Below, piece after piece: positions 10,859-23,099 of a DNA stretch of 64,000 nt. Source of the stretch: Stomorhina lunata (lineage: Eukaryota; Arthropoda; Insecta; Diptera; Rhiniidae); contig OW121741.1 of assembly GCA_933228675.1 (NCBI GenBank), positions 42,927,080-42,991,079 on the forward strand, read 5' to 3'. Position numbers and translations under genes: made by a program. A model generated the notes under the pieces. That model made no database searches, was not told the origin of the DNA, and was given only the letters and a program-made list of their open reading frames with translations. Within the stretch, counting starts at the first letter, position 1. Every line of letters begins with the position of its first letter.

Positions 10859-11360
10859 TCCATACCACGTCTTCTATTCAGTGCATTCAGTGCGCATTAT
10901 ATTGTCGATGACAAGGATAAAAAGTGTAGGTGATAAGATACATCCCTGTTTTACTCCAGTAGTTACTTCAAACGGATTAGACAATTTACGTTTATGTAGA
11001 ACCCGACATTTAAAATTCACGTACATTGCCCGAATTAAGTTCAGAATTTTTATTAGCATGTTGCGATTTTCTAAAATACTCCATAGATAGCTCCTGTTGA
11101 CACTCTCGAAAGCCTTCATAAAGTCAATAAACGCTAGGTAAATGGATGTGCGGAATTCATTACATTGCTCCAGTACTATTCTTACTGTGTTGATTAGATC
11201 AACACAAGATCGATTCTCTCAGATCCCTAACTGATTTTCGCGGAGTGTTTCGAAAACTGCATCGGACGTTCTATTCAGAATTACTCGACTTAGTATTTTG
11301 CTCTGTATTGTTTAGTTATTTTAATCTTTGGAGTCCCCCTTTTTTGGTATTTTGACTATT
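10859..11360 (-). mobile_element. RTE-like LINE copy 2, RT part
   Basis: A minus-strand RT fragment similar to 5835-6330 of copy 1. It encodes KQGCILSPTLFIL and, upstream, AFESVNRSYLW (10874-11119). It is the continuation of the fragment ending at 9394, separated by the plus-strand RNase H LINE. Similarity fades by about 11360. Confidence 0.85.
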
Positions 11361-11639
11361 ATTAAAATTATCCAGTGAAAATTTCTGTTTTGACATTTGA
11401 ATATTTCCTAGAGTCTAAATGTAACGACTAGTAAGAATGTATTCTATCTTAATTCACTCTATACCCTATACCATTTCTATGGAAGCATCCAGAAGTTTAG
11501 AGTGAGAGAACTTAAATGTCTTTGCAATAGTAAACAGAACTGTTTAACTTTACTTCAAATCTTGGACTCTATCCTTTATTTGGCTCACAAATAATCTGAT
11601 AGCTTTGAATTATTTCTCCGATTACATCCCAAAAAGAAC

Positions 11640-11878
11640 TGCTGAGTTAGCAGAATATTGTGCTGATGATTATGCGGTGAAGATCAGCTTTATTTTCTAC
11701 TGATCGGTCAATCGTTTTTTTAAAAGTCATTAAGGTTTCTTTGTCCATTCCCCAAATGCTGCCTTTCAGTGATTTACGGACCTCAATATAAGCGCGATTA
11801 TCGTGGCATGTTTTGACAAAGTAAAGATACTGTCGAGAGTGACTCCCAATATTTTCAAGTAGTTCAAGTTTGGAATAA
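11640..11878 (-). mobile_element. LINE RT C-terminal fragment (Jockey-like group)
   Basis: The minus strand encodes LKILGVTLDSIFTLSKHATI (within 11766-11960) and, in another frame, a GSIWGMDKETL stretch. These match the conserved block after the RT palm in Jockey/LOA-type LINEs, where the usual reading is K-I-L-G-V-T-x-D followed by H-A-T and W-G-x-D-K-E-T. Heavily decayed. A family 2 SINE abuts it at about 11880. Confidence 0.65.
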
Positions 11879-11879
11879 A

Positions 11880-12080
11880 GTTGCTGTGGCTTATTAGGTT
11901 ATTAAGTCGACTGCTAAGCATCAAAATAACAAATTCTTCCTGGGTTCGAATCTCAGCCACAGGATCATCACCAATTTCTGTATATATTAATGTCTACTAA
12001 AATTTATCACAGTATCCTCCATCGGTGATCAGGCCTACAGCTTTCACAAGCCGTCGATGTGAAAGAAATAAATTTGGCTG
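11880..12080 (+). mobile_element. tRNA-derived SINE, family 2, copy 1 (diverged)
   Basis: GCTGTGGCTTATTAGGTTA (A-box region) is followed by GGGTTCGAATCTC (about 11942-11954, B box) and a body with CATCGGTGATCAGGCC and GCCGTCGATG. The copy at 44811 shares these landmarks in the same order. The head resembles a tRNA, but the acceptor stem does not fold, so it is a SINE rather than a tRNA gene. Confidence 0.6.
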
Positions 12081-12515
12081 TAGAATTAAACAACTTCACT
12101 GTTGTAAAATGAGACATGTGTAATTACAGTGTTAAATAATATAAAAAGCTTTATCTCTCTCCTTTCATGACCTTTTATATCTTCACTATCCCTATCCAAA
12201 GAAGGCAAACAACTAAAAACAAACTTGGTACACCATCGACCTCAATGACATGATGTTTTTTTTCATCCTTTGACACGGCGCCATTATAATACAGTCGTCC
12301 ACGTAATATATCACTTTAAGTCTTTGAAGCGGATCGGAGAGCTTAGAAATGTAAAGTTAAAAAGCAGTGGAAAACACTACTTGAGCGTCAGTCTCTAAAC
12401 GATTGACGATCAGTTAGATAATTCTCTATAAACCTCTTGAATTTTGTTGGCAGTTGACAATTTCTAGACATCGGGTATAACTGAAAAATTTGGGAATTCG
12501 ACTTCGCGGATAAGT
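12081..12515. other. Unassigned region left of a hAT MITE
   Basis: No recognised protein. Together with 13539-13918 it forms the pre-insertion locus of the hAT MITE. Some minus-strand stretches read through for 20 to 30 codons, suggesting an old element relic, but I cannot name a family. Confidence 0.4.
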
Positions 12516-13538
12516 GTTTTAACCAGCGTTACCGCTGACAAATTTGAAAAAGTCGCAGAAGAAATCGCTTTTTACAAAAAAAGTCGCACAAAAAGTCACT
12601 TTCAATAAAAAAAAGTCGCACACTTTTTTATAACATTTTTTTTTTAAACAATGAACAAAAGATTATAAAACAATTCATACTTGAAAAGATATTATATATA
12701 GGCAAAAATCAAACAGTTTTAATTCATATAAAACCGACTTTCAACTCGAGTAACTTTTGATCTCTTAGGTGTTCGGAAAATCTAATTACAAATTTGAACT
12801 CCTAAGTCTACAGGTATATTGAACGCAAAATCTTTGTAGCGCAAGTTTTCACTTCTTAGCGTAATTGGCATGCAAATTTTTTCGTTTCATTTGAACCCAG
12901 TCGTTATTTTATGAAATAGACACCATACTTGGGGGATGAATTCATTGCACTCTAAGTTTTAATTTCATCATTCAAATACTACTTAATGGCTGCCAAAATT
13001 TAATCATGTTTTCGCCACTTTTACATTTTTTCGGCCCCTCAATGAATTCCAAAAAAATGGATAAGGATTGGTAGATCTTTCAGTTGTGCATCGTTTGATA
13101 TATATCTCATTTATGTGCTGCATGTTGATATAACATACGACAAATATGTATAAAAATTCCAAACTACCTCTTAAACTGAGTTTTTGCCATTTAACACCTA
13201 AAAGCAAAAGCGCACCAAAAAATCATTTTTTGCTAAAATTGTATGAAGATTTTGAAAATCGTGCACAATATTAAATATTGCTTTTAATGGTTTTAGATAG
13301 CAAACTGAGACCAAAGTGATGGCATTTATACTTAAGTTACAATAATTTTTGGGAATTTTAGTTGAGATATTGAATATGGGCTAAAAATAAAAATTTTAAA
13401 TAACTTTCTAAAAAGGTGTTAAAATTCGAAAAAGTGGCAAAAAAGGGCCATGGAAGAAAAGTTGCAGGTTGCGTCGCAGGCCACCTAAAAAGTCGCAAAT
13501 TGCGACTTTAGTCGCATAACGGTAACGCTGGTTTTAAC
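12516..13538. mobile_element. hAT-type MITE, copy 1
   Basis: The element spans 12524-13530 (1007 bp) with TIRs CAGCGTTACCG/CGGTAACGCTG. A perfect 8-bp duplication GTTTTAAC lies at 12516-12523 and 13531-13538, diagnostic for hAT-type insertion. Subterminal regions are rich in AAAGTCGCA motifs in both orientations. A closely similar copy with its own 8-bp duplication is at 58067-59152. There is no transposase; an ORF shared with the other copy (13004-13207) resembles no known protein. Confidence 0.92.
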
Positions 13539-13918
13539 ATTAGCGTAGTTTGCGAACAATACTCGTTTTCGCGTTTTATCTATCAAAGTGCTTGATAAAG
13601 AGTTGGTTAAAAGCACACGAGCACACTTTCGAGTCATATATGGTGTTGTCTGCAAACTTCATCGTGACCCGATCACACTTTTTCCTAGGATTCGATAGAG
13701 AAATTGTAGTCCTGTGCTAAGATTGCTGTACTTAGATAACCTTCTAATGTAACGGTTTAGGTGTACAATCCTCGGATCGTCAGGGTTGATACTAATGCAT
13801 GTTAGTTCAAAATTGGAGACTATTGAAGCAGGAATTCTCCTTTAAAGTAAGCTCTAGATTTATACTAACTTCTTTGTAAGTATAAAGACTGGCGACTTCC
13901 TGCATCAGTTTTCCCCTT
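13539..13918. other. Unassigned region right of a hAT MITE
   Basis: Once the MITE and one duplication are removed, this joins 12081-12515. It holds no identified motif, although GC content is slightly higher than its surroundings. Confidence 0.4.
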
Positions 13919-14417
13919 TAATGCAATAATTGTATAGATGGCTATCTCGAAATCGGCTCTAACGATTTTGACAATATTTTGACACTGGGTACATTTTTTG
14001 CCGTATAGAACGAATATAAAGGGACTTTTGGAATGCTCTTTAGCGAAGATGTTGCGGATAAGCCGGCGAAAGTTTTTAAGTTGGTAAGACTAATTTCCGA
14101 CAGGTGACGCCACTGAAAATTACTAAAAATTAATTAAATCGTAAACTGTGCATTTGGCCATACTATGATCTTTAGCAAAGTTGTAGCGCATGAGCCGGCG
14201 AAGGCTTCTTAGTTGGTGTGTACAATTTCCGACAGGTGGCGCTACTAAAAATTACTCAAAGTGAGTTAAAACGTAAACTGTGTATTTAATCATGCTATGA
14301 TCTTTAGCAAAATTGTTGCACATGAGCCGACGAAGGCTTATTAATTGGTATGACCAAAGTCCGAAAGGTGGCGCCACTGAAAATTAATCATAGTGAATTA
14401 AATCGTAAACTGTACAT

Positions 14418-14483
<66 letters not shown>

Positions 14484-14602
14484 TTTTTGCTCTAAATTTA
14501 TTGTAGTACTTTATAAAATAAAATATAAAATTTTAAAATTTGCCTTAAAATGCTTATCATAAAACTCCGAGCAAGCCTCGGTCTATTAGTACCTGGTTGA
14601 CC
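13919..14602 (+). mobile_element. Helitron-like non-autonomous element, short copy
   Basis: It starts near ATAATTGTATAGATGGCTA and runs through a CGGCTCTAACGATTTTGA core, three to four tandem units of about 126 bp (containing CGACAGGTGGCGCTAC), a (TA)n tract at 14419-14480 and a 3' hairpin CCGAGCAAGCCTCGG. The two longer copies (24308, 38621) share the core and end with the same hairpin. Helitron/helentron affinity is inferred from the 3' hairpin, microsatellite, lack of TIRs and lack of target duplication. Confidence 0.65.
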
Positions 14603-14953
14603 AATCCAATCCAAACATCAAATCGAATATCCACAAACACTACTCTCTCTTTCAATCAACCTTTTCTCCTAGTTCCATCACAATGCATATGTAGGGGTCA
14701 TCCCCTAAAAAAAAAATAAGCGCTAGCAATGCCCCTTAACAGCAAAATTTGCATTCATCTCACGATATGGTTTTCGGAACAGCTTATCGTAAACCAACAA
14801 TAACACTGGGTCATAATGGTGAAATAATAATTAATAAAGGGCTAGTCTATGCAATGTATATGCCGATATAGCATAGTTCAAACGTGACAAATGTTTCACA
14901 TTTTTCATTATATTTCACAGTCATAGATAAAAACACTTTGTATAGAATCTATA

Positions 14954-15932
14954 CTATATACTACAGTGGTTCGGAAAAATAGTTGAGTCAGTCACCCCCT
15001 AGGATTAAAGATAATGTAAAAAAAATAATTCTAAAAAATTTATTTTTATTTTTTTACCACGCCTACAAATACCGCCCTTTTCGTATTTTGTTAACTGTGT
15101 CGCCATCTTTAGTCCGATCATAACACTTTATATATCGCTGTTCACGGCTGTATAAGGGCTACTTTTCTCACTTTGTTAGTTTCTCACTACCACGTCAATT
15201 TCTAGTCATCATTTTTCTAAATTCGATTCGTACCCACCCTAATCAAATCGAGTACAAATCTACCCCCTTATTTATAAAAGAATTATAAAATTATCAAAGT
15301 CTTATAGTTTGAATTTTGTATGGAAAATTTGAATTATAAGCTTGTCATAGCAATATTTTTTGTTTATAAATTTGGGGGCTAGTTTTTTGAAAATTATGAC
15401 TATAAATCAGCCATGGGCACGAAATTTATTTGCTATAACTAGTTATAGGCAAATAAATTCTGCTGACACACATACACGACACACAACAATTGTAAAGAGC
15501 ATAAAAATGCTTTTACGCTCGAGATTTTTTACGAACTCTCACAAAAAACATCAACCAATCGCTATGAAACACAAATGATGAAGCGAGAACGCAATACGGA
15601 GCTTTTTAAATTTTCTCTGCTGCTACTAATACAATCGCAAATTTTCATATGTGTTGGTGCCCTTCGCTGCTATAAATTGACGTTGTAGTAAGAAACTATC
15701 AAAGAGAGAAATGTAGCCCTTACAGAGCCGCGAACACCGATATATAAAATGTTATGATCGGACTCAAAATGGCGACACAGTGAACAAAATACTAAAAGGG
15801 CGGTATGTGTAGGCGTGGTAAAAAAATATTTTTTTTTTTTAGAATTGTATTAACATTACCTTTGATCCTAGGGGCTGACTGACGCAACTTTTTTTTTTTT
15901 TTGTATGGAAGACGAACCGCTCTACTATAAAC
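14954..15932. mobile_element. hAT-type foldback MITE D, long copy
   Basis: The element spans 14962-15924 (963 bp), ends TACAGTGGTTCG and CGAACCGCTCTA. The flanks CTATATAC and CTATAAAC match at 7 of 8 positions. Extended arms contain GTCAGTCACCCCCTAGGAT in inverted orientation, and the middle holds a near-perfect palindrome around 15429-15462. The copy at 40432 has the same ends and a perfect 8-bp duplication. Confidence 0.88.
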
Positions 15933-17449
15933 CATAGCAGGTCCCGATTTTTGGTTTAAATATTTAATGAAATGTGTTCCTTCAGAATTTATTTTAAGAA
16001 TCCCTATATTATAACTTTTAGCAAAATTCACTCTTTTAAATCTCTTGCCTCGTACACTCGACTCGTTCAATGGATGCATTTCTTTCCAAGTGCATGCGAA
16101 TTGTTTGTGCATTTGTAAAATTTATTTACTTAAGACAAACAATGCATTCGGTCATACAAATGCATTTTGTCTTCCATGTTGCAACTTCCCATTGAAGCAA
16201 CAATTGCTTTGTCGAAAACTTCCATGTTACAACAAGTATTAACAATAAATTGCCCTAAAATGACGGTATTTTTACAAACACAAAAAAAGCCAAGAATAAA
16301 AAAAAATATAACAACAAATCAGTGCATCACATGCATCGGAATACAAATAACTAGAAGTGATTTAGGAAATGTCACGTACTACTTGTAACAACATTCACCG
16401 CATTCATCATACAGAGTACGTGCATACATACATACGAAAGTTTCAAAGTAATACATAGAAGATTAAAGATGTTGATGCCACAAGGAAAACCGCTAATTGA
16501 AGGATGTTGTTGCACGTATTTGCTTACGTATTTATTGTTGTTTCATGCAAACAAATATGATTTGGATATTGCCACAATTCCAAACGTTCTTTGTATTGAT
16601 GCAAAAACTCAAATGCATAAATTTATCAAATGAAAAGGAAATGCATTTTCATAGGTAGATACTTATGGGTATATCCTTGAATATTTTTCTGATTTAAATA
16701 ATTTGCAAAAAAATTGTATTTTGCATTAATATTCTGTTAGAAAATTTGGTTAACAATTTATATCAGTATAAAACGACGGTTTACTTGATTTTAGCTCCCA
16801 AATAACCCAACTCCCAAAAATTAGTTTTAATTCCGATGAAATTATGCCGCACACAGTTCACATTTTAACATAGCTCTAATATAAACCGAATCCTGGAAAT
16901 GAGTTAAATAGATACTAATATGTTATATTAGGGTGCCAGTTATTTTTCAAAGTTGGAATTTGTATGAGGCCAACCCCCAGATTTGTTCTAAATTTTACAT
17001 TTTCTCGAAATTCTAAGATTTCAAATCGTAGGTACCGCAAAATGGTTTAAGATATTGACATCATTTTTTCTGAGTTTTGTTCTATTATTTGTTTGTTTGT
17101 TTGTTTTATGAAACTCGAACAATAGTTTATAATTTGTTATATTTATTAAACAAAATTTAAAAAAAATCAAAAATATATTTTTGAAACCGAACTGAGCAAA
17201 AACCGAACTGAAAAAAAAACTACACTCAGAGAAAAATGAACTAAAATTTAGGCAAATTTACTAAATTTGAGGAAAAAATGGCGCCAAGTATTTTGCAAAA
17301 TTTTGGGTGGGTCATGGGCACGCTTTCCCCTTAACCGATCGATCTTAAAATTTCAGGGACTATATTTTTTAGCATTTCGAACAAATCTGGGGGTTGGCGT
17401 GAAAAATATTTCTTCGAAAAAATTTCCCCATATAGGCACTATAATGATA
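15933..17449. other. Mostly unassigned; foldback remnant at 16930-17440
   Basis: 15933-16900 shows nothing recognisable. Between about 16930 and 17440, inverted blocks (CCAACCCCCAGATTTGTTC near 16969 and its complement near 17380) show a foldback element. Its expected right end is absent because a rosa-like mariner lies directly after, at 17452. Confidence 0.5.
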
Positions 17450-18744
17450 TATCGGGTGGTTAAATTTCAAGGGCCGATGTTGATTTTGAATAAAACACAA
17501 ACTATTTAAGAAATTATTGTAATTTTGTTTTATTGTGATATATTGGTATTACTCAATTATGTGTGGAACAAAATATTGGCCAAATGGGCGGCACACCTCC
17601 ATCCGATGGTCCAAATTTTCGATGACCCTGAGGCATAATGGAGGTTCTATGCCGTTAATGTGCCGAATTATCTCATCTTTTAGCTCTTGAATTGCTGCTG
17701 GCTTATCGAAGTACACCTTTTCTTTCAAAAAACCCCAAAGAAAAAGTCCAACGGTGTCTAATCACATGATATTGGCGGCCAATTGACATCGCCATTACGT
17801 GCGACAACACGGCCATTGAATTTGTTGCGCAAAAGAGCCATTGTTTCGTTAGCTGTGTGGCAAGTGGCACCGTCCTGCTGAAACCACATATCGTCCACAT
17901 CCATATCTTCCAATTCGGACCATAAAAAGTTCGTTATCATCTCACGATAGCGAACACCATTCACAGTAACTGCCTGACCGGCCTCATTTTGGAAAATATA
18001 CTGCCCGATGATGCCGCCAGCTCATAAACCTCACCAAACAGTCACTCTTTGTGGGTGCATTAGTTTTCCGACAATCACTCTTGGATTCTCATTCGCCCAA
18101 ATGCGGCAATTCTGTTTATTGACGAATCCACTGAGATGAAAATGTGCCTCATCACTGAAGATGATTTTCTTCGAAAATTGATCATCCACTGTTGCCATTT
18201 CTTGCCACCATTCTGCACATTCACGACGTTTGGAATGGTCAAGAGGCTTTAGTTCTTGAGCCAATTGCACCTTGTAAGCGTGTAAATACAAGTCTTTATG
18301 CATAATGTTCATCAACGACGAGCGTGAGAGGTGCAATTGTTGGGCACGACGACGAGTTGAGGTGGACGGCTCTTCAGCCACACTATCGCGAACAGCAGCA
18401 GCATATTTTCTGCAGTACGAGCTGTACGAGCACGTACTGGTGTTCTCACATCTTCTACAGACCCGATTTGCTCGAATTTTTCCACGGTTTTTGCGATTGT
18501 ACGCACAATTAGACGATCAAATTGACCAAAAAAATCACGAAGTGCATAATATGCATTTTGATTTGAACGCCCATTTTCATAATAAGTCTGGATAACTTTA
18601 ACACGTTGTTGGATTGTGTATCTCTCCATGGTTCAAATTGAGTAAGTCTGAAATAGAGAAATGTCAAGTAAAATTCGGAAAAAAACTTGGCGTTTAGGTG
18701 TGGTTCACATTCAACATCGGCCCTTACAATTTAACCACCCTTTA
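17450..18744 (-). mobile_element. rosa-like (DD41D) mariner element 1
   Basis: The element spans 17452-18742 (1291 bp). TIRs read GGGTGGTTAAATTT (left) and GGGTGGTTAAATTG (right, inverted), each continuing to GGGCCGATGTTGA. TA duplications lie at 17450-17451 and 18743-18744. The minus strand encodes a mariner-family transposase in several frames. It is full length by its ends but inactivated by stops and frameshifts. Confidence 0.93.
17570..18629 (-). pseudogene. rosa-like mariner transposase, broken
   Basis: The start at 18629 gives MERYTIQQRVKVIQTYYENG, the N-terminal helix-turn-helix region. A frameshift near 18375 leads into a second helix-turn-helix and the first catalytic block FSDEAHFHLSGFVNKQN (in 18031-18381). 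The second block FQQDGATCHTA is in 17758-17964 and the third begins PPISCD, followed by a stop where Leu is usual (SCDLTPLD). I count 41 residues between the second Asp and the Asp of TPLD, the DD41D spacing of the rosa group. A frameshift follows in FLWGF, then VYFDKPAAIQ. Confidence 0.9.
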
Positions 18745-18759
18745 TATTCAATTGTTACA

Positions 18760-19980
18760 TACATATGTATATAAAACTCGGGCGTTTCTGAAGGACTGCT
18801 TCATTATCGCTCAGTCCAAACGGCAAAGAGAGTACCATTTCCCCATTATAGATTCGATAAGAAATTTGATCGCTGAGGGGGTAAATAAGAAAAAAATCAG
18901 AAACGCCCTATGTCCGAAACTAAAAATAATAAAAAAAAAATATTTTGATTGCATTAGATACGAAAATAAGTGGACATTCGCTTTAAACTTTTTCGAAAAT
19001 TAGTCAAATAGGGGATAAAAAAGGTTAAAAACATTTTTGAACCAATAAATTTAGAGAAAAAAATCGATAAACACACAAAAAATATCAAACACATGTTTGG
19101 TACTTTTTCCCTTAATGGTAAAATGGAAATGTGAACGGCCGTGGTATAGCAGGTTAGTCATCCGCCTAGCATACCAGAGGACCAAGTTTGATCCCTGGCC
19201 AGACTCACTTGAAAAAAATAAATTTTCAAAAAAAGCGGCGGTTCACCTCATAACTCAGCTAGCCACTGGTTATTGAGTATTAGGCTATGTAAAACTTCTC
19301 TAACTAATGTATTTGCCGTTCGGAGCCAGCGTTAAAACGTAGGTCCCTTTTAATAAGTCTACAAATAGAATCGGATGCAGCTCATTGTCTAAGAGAAGTA
19401 CCCCGTTGTTCAAATTGGAATGTTGTCGGGGAATTATATATATACATATAATGGATAAATTCGCGGAAAAAAAATTGAAGGTAGATTCATAGTAAATAAA
19501 CTATGCTTTATTAACAGAGAAATCAATTGACGTGGAAAAATCTCAAACACGTCCCATTAAAAGGGTAAAAAAGGGAAAAATCTATTGCACTATATCTCCA
19601 AGCCCCAAAGGGATAGAAAACAAAATTAAATTTCGTTAAGATCAGTAATAAAAATTGAAGCACACTATGTAAAAATTGAAATTGGCTTTGGATCAGTTAC
19701 GATGTAATAATTGAACACGTTTTTGGTACTTTTTCCAAAAAGGCAGTTGAAAAGGGTAAAAACAATTTTTTAGTATTTTTTACCTATTTATATGTTTTAA
19801 AACAATGGGCGTAGAAGAAATAAATGTATATAAAAATCGATAAACCTAGAACAAATATCAGTGAGAGAGCACATCGTCTGTTCTCTTCGGAAATCTCAAT
19901 ATTACTCCGAAACTAACTGGACAGGAACAAAATTTAAGTTGTAAAGTATAAGAACCGTCTTTGATTCTTTCTTTCTCTAG
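18760..19980 (+). mobile_element. Diverged Helitron-like copy, interrupted by a SINE
   Basis: Blocks such as GTTTGGTACTTTTTCC (near 19095 and 19720) and TTTTTTACCTATTTATATG (near 19780) match internal parts of the Helitron-like copies at 24308 and 38621, but at low identity and without a clear 5' or 3' end. A family 1 SINE at 19131-19458 lies inside. Confidence 0.45.
19131..19458 (+). mobile_element. tRNA-derived SINE, family 1, copy 3
   Basis: A full-length copy with A box, B box (GTTTGATCCC variant) and a TATATA tail. The flanking duplication is imperfect: AATGGA near 19123 and again near 19460. Confidence 0.82.
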
Positions 19981-20588
19981 AAACTGATTAGGGGATATCA
20001 AATGGTAAATCCGATTTTTGGTATATTTTGAATACATTTATAATATAGATATATTATTGTATTTTTGGTAATAAAGGCCTATAAAAATAAAACGGAGTCT
20101 TTAGGGATTCTTATAGATGATCAAAATCTGATTAATCAGCTTGTTGATCTAAAAAAGATTCCAAAAGACTCCTTAAAACGCTTAGAAAATGACTAATTTA
20201 CAAAAGCACAAACAATTCTTGCAGAATGTGCGCAGTCAAAATCTTATCGTGCAAACGATCATAATACGAGTGTTTTCTATGTTATTTTAATCAGTTTGGT
20301 AATCAAAAAAGACTCAGAAAATACCTTGAAAGCGGCTATTTGAAAGCAAAATGTGTGCAATCAGTTTGGTGATCAAAAAAGATAAAAGACTAATCTCACA
20401 CAAAAATATCATTTTTGACTCATAAGTGATATCATAAATGATCATTTTAATCGTGCAGTGAAGTCAAAAAAAAACTCATATTTGATTAAAATTTTCCAAA
20501 AATGCTAACAGGGTAGTGGTAAAGAATTAATTGTTTGTCTGTGACTTCTTTATAAACATCAGCTGCCAAATGATAGCTTTGCCAGTGG
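19981..20588. other. Unassigned AT-rich region
   Basis: It contains repeated short words such as TTTGGTGATCAAAAAAGA (near 20295 and 20357) that suggest an old repeat. No ends, duplication or protein motif could be defined. Confidence 0.4.
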
Positions 20589-22745
20589 TGCTCAATTAGG
20601 AGTTGCCAGACACAAATCCTGAAAAAACTGGACATAAGGGAAAAAAAAGCTTTACAACCCAAAAAATTAGCTGGACATTAATAATAAAAAACTTGCCTTA
20701 ATAATTGCTTCGATGAATCTTTCAATATTTGATAAACCGAATTGCGAATGCCATAGTTAACCGCTGCGATAACGAGAGAACATGAAATCGTCCGAGATCT
20801 AAAACAATTTTCAACAGAAAACACATGCTACTCGCGTTTGATGATGGCATTGATATCATGGAACGCATATTGCCCGATTTAACAGCCGCCTTTTCTAGTA
20901 TCGAAAAGGAATCTAATAAAATGAGTCAATGAATCAAAACAAAACTGCTGGATTCTAAAAGCATGCAATCCTCAAGAATTGGACATGTGATCGTTGAGAA
21001 CTATAGCTACGAGATTGTAAAAGAATTTGTTTACCTTGGTACCGCCATCAACATAAATAACGACATAAGTTTCGAAATTAAACGTAGAATCATACTTGTC
21101 AACTAGGGTTGCCAGACACAAATTCTGAAAAAGCTGGACACAAGGAAAAAAAATCTTGACAACCAAAAAATTAGCTGGACATTAATAATAAAAAATTTGC
21201 TGTAATAATTTGCTTCTATGAAACTTTTAATGTTTGATAAATCAATTTGCGAATAACGTAATTAACCGCAGCGATATCGGAGAAAATGAAATCGTCTGAG
21301 ATGCTGCAGCTGATACATTTCTTGATGACATTGATATCATGGAACTCACATTGCGCGATTTGACTGCCGCCTTTTCAAGTGTCCAGAAGGAATCTAATAA
21401 AATGGGTCAACTTTTCGATGAATCAAAACAAAACTGCTGGTTTCTACGAGCTGGCAATTCTCAAGAATTGGAACACATGTGATCGTTGAGAACTATGCCA
21501 ACGAAGTTTTAAAATAATTGGTACCGCCGTCAATAAAAAAACGACATAAGTTTCGAAATCAAATGTAGAATAATACTTGAAAACAGATGCTATTTTGGCA
21601 TAATCAGACAGATAAGAAATAAAGCACTCTCTGTAAGAGCTTAAACTATCCGAGTTATTATATGTTAAATCATGGGCACTTACCCAGTCAGAGGAAGCTA
21701 TTCTTGGAGCTTTTGAAAAGAAGATTCTACAAAAAATCTTTGGACTAGTTTGCATGAACTTGTAAAAATTCGATTGAAAAGTCAAGTAGAGGAAAATCCT
21801 GCAAAGCTTGACTACGAATTGAAGAAAATGCGCGCATTTTTGAAGCGCATGGAATTCTAAAATATGCTCGGCTTTTGACCATAACAGGTTTTTGATATAG
21901 GCCATTTAAGTAGAGTAAGTACAATGGCGAAATTTGATAGAGGGTAATTTTATTACAAAATGAACTCGATGAAGCAATCAATTAATCAACGCATAAATCA
22001 CTTAAGTAAAAAAGAAAAAAATACACTTTTGCAAAAGTTTTTATTGCGTTCTTTTTCATAAAAATAGCTCTTCTTTAAAAATATTTAACAAAATTAATTC
22101 TTCACCTTTCAGCTGGACAAATTTAATTTTAGCTTGACACTGGACAAGCACTAAAAAAGCTGGACAATCCAGTCGAATCCAGCCTGACTGGCAACCCTAT
22201 TGTCAACAGATGCTATTTCGGCATAATCAGGCAGAAATAAAGCTCTCGCTTATACTTCCCGTGTTATTATATGGTGTTAATCATCGGCACTTGCACGAAA
22301 ACAATCCCGAATAAACTCGTAAGAGTTGTAGTCCGAAAATTGTTGTTTTTCACCTACGAATTGGAGAATATGAGCACATGATTGAAGCGCATGGAATTCT
22401 AAAATATGCTCAGAATTTGCCCTTAACAGGTTTTTGATATGGGCCATTTAAATAAAATAAGTAAAATGGGGAAATTTGATAGAGGGTAATTTTATTACAA
22501 AATGAACTTGATCAATCAGTCAATCAATCAACACATAAATCAGTTAAATAAAAAAGAAAAAACTTTTGCAAAAGTTTGTATTGTTTTCTTTTTCATAAAA
22601 ATAGTATTTCTTAAAAAATATTAAAAAAATTTCAATTCATAACCTTTCCGCTGGACAAATTTAATTTTAGCTTGACACTGGACAAGCACTAAAAAAGCTG
22701 TGCAATCCAGTCGAATCCAGCCCGACTGGCAACCCTATGCTCAAT
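20589..22745 (+). mobile_element. hAT-type element E1 carrying a captured RT fragment
   Basis: The outer element spans 20597-22737, ends TAGGAGTTGCCAG and CTGGCAACCCTA. A perfect 8-bp duplication TGCTCAAT lies at 20589-20596 and 22738-22745. It contains a second copy of the same family (21104-22199). Without it, E1 is about 1037 bp. On the plus strand its interior encodes reverse-transcriptase pieces: FDDGIDIM (from 20837, where RTs have YADD), TAAFSSIEKESNKM, then EFVYLGTAININNDIS (about 21022-21069). The RT stretch is cargo, not a transposase; no hAT transposase is present. Confidence 0.9.
21096..22207 (+). mobile_element. hAT-type element E2 nested in E1, same RT cargo
   Basis: The element spans 21104-22199 (1096 bp), ends TAGGGTTGCCAG and CTGGCAACCCTA. 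A perfect duplication TTGTCAAC lies at 21096-21103 and 22200-22207, and that target belongs to E1's own RT cargo. E2 carries the same cargo: DDIDIM and LRDLTAAFSSVQKESNKMG (about 21325-21410), the region after it, and KKILQKIFG (about 21718-21744), matching the FERKILRKIFG motif of LINE RTs. Both copies are degenerate. Confidence 0.9.
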
Positions 22746-23099
22746 ATAGAACCATTAAATTTGTCCCTCGAATTTATTAGAAAACAAATTGACGTTTAAA
22801 GTTTTTATTATCGGAATACAATTGATTAAATGCATATAAGATTCGCCATAAATGAAGAGTTACTAGAACCCTTTGCGTTTAAGGTGACTATATACAGTAC
22901 ATAGTGGTCATTATTTAGCACAAATGGTACCTGTTATCTCTTATAGGAAATATTAAGTAATAATTCAATTTTTTTTCATTACTTTTTTTTTTGTAATGTA
23001 TTACACGTGATGCGAAGATGAAGTCGTATTCCTTTTATACACATATTTTTTTAAAATTATATTTATTTTTGCAATTATTTGAAACTAACCCACAAAAAA

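Noticed and set aside
13004..13207. ORF in hAT MITE copy 1 as a gene
   Set aside because: It is short, lacks any recognised motif, and its presence in both copies follows from recent common origin.
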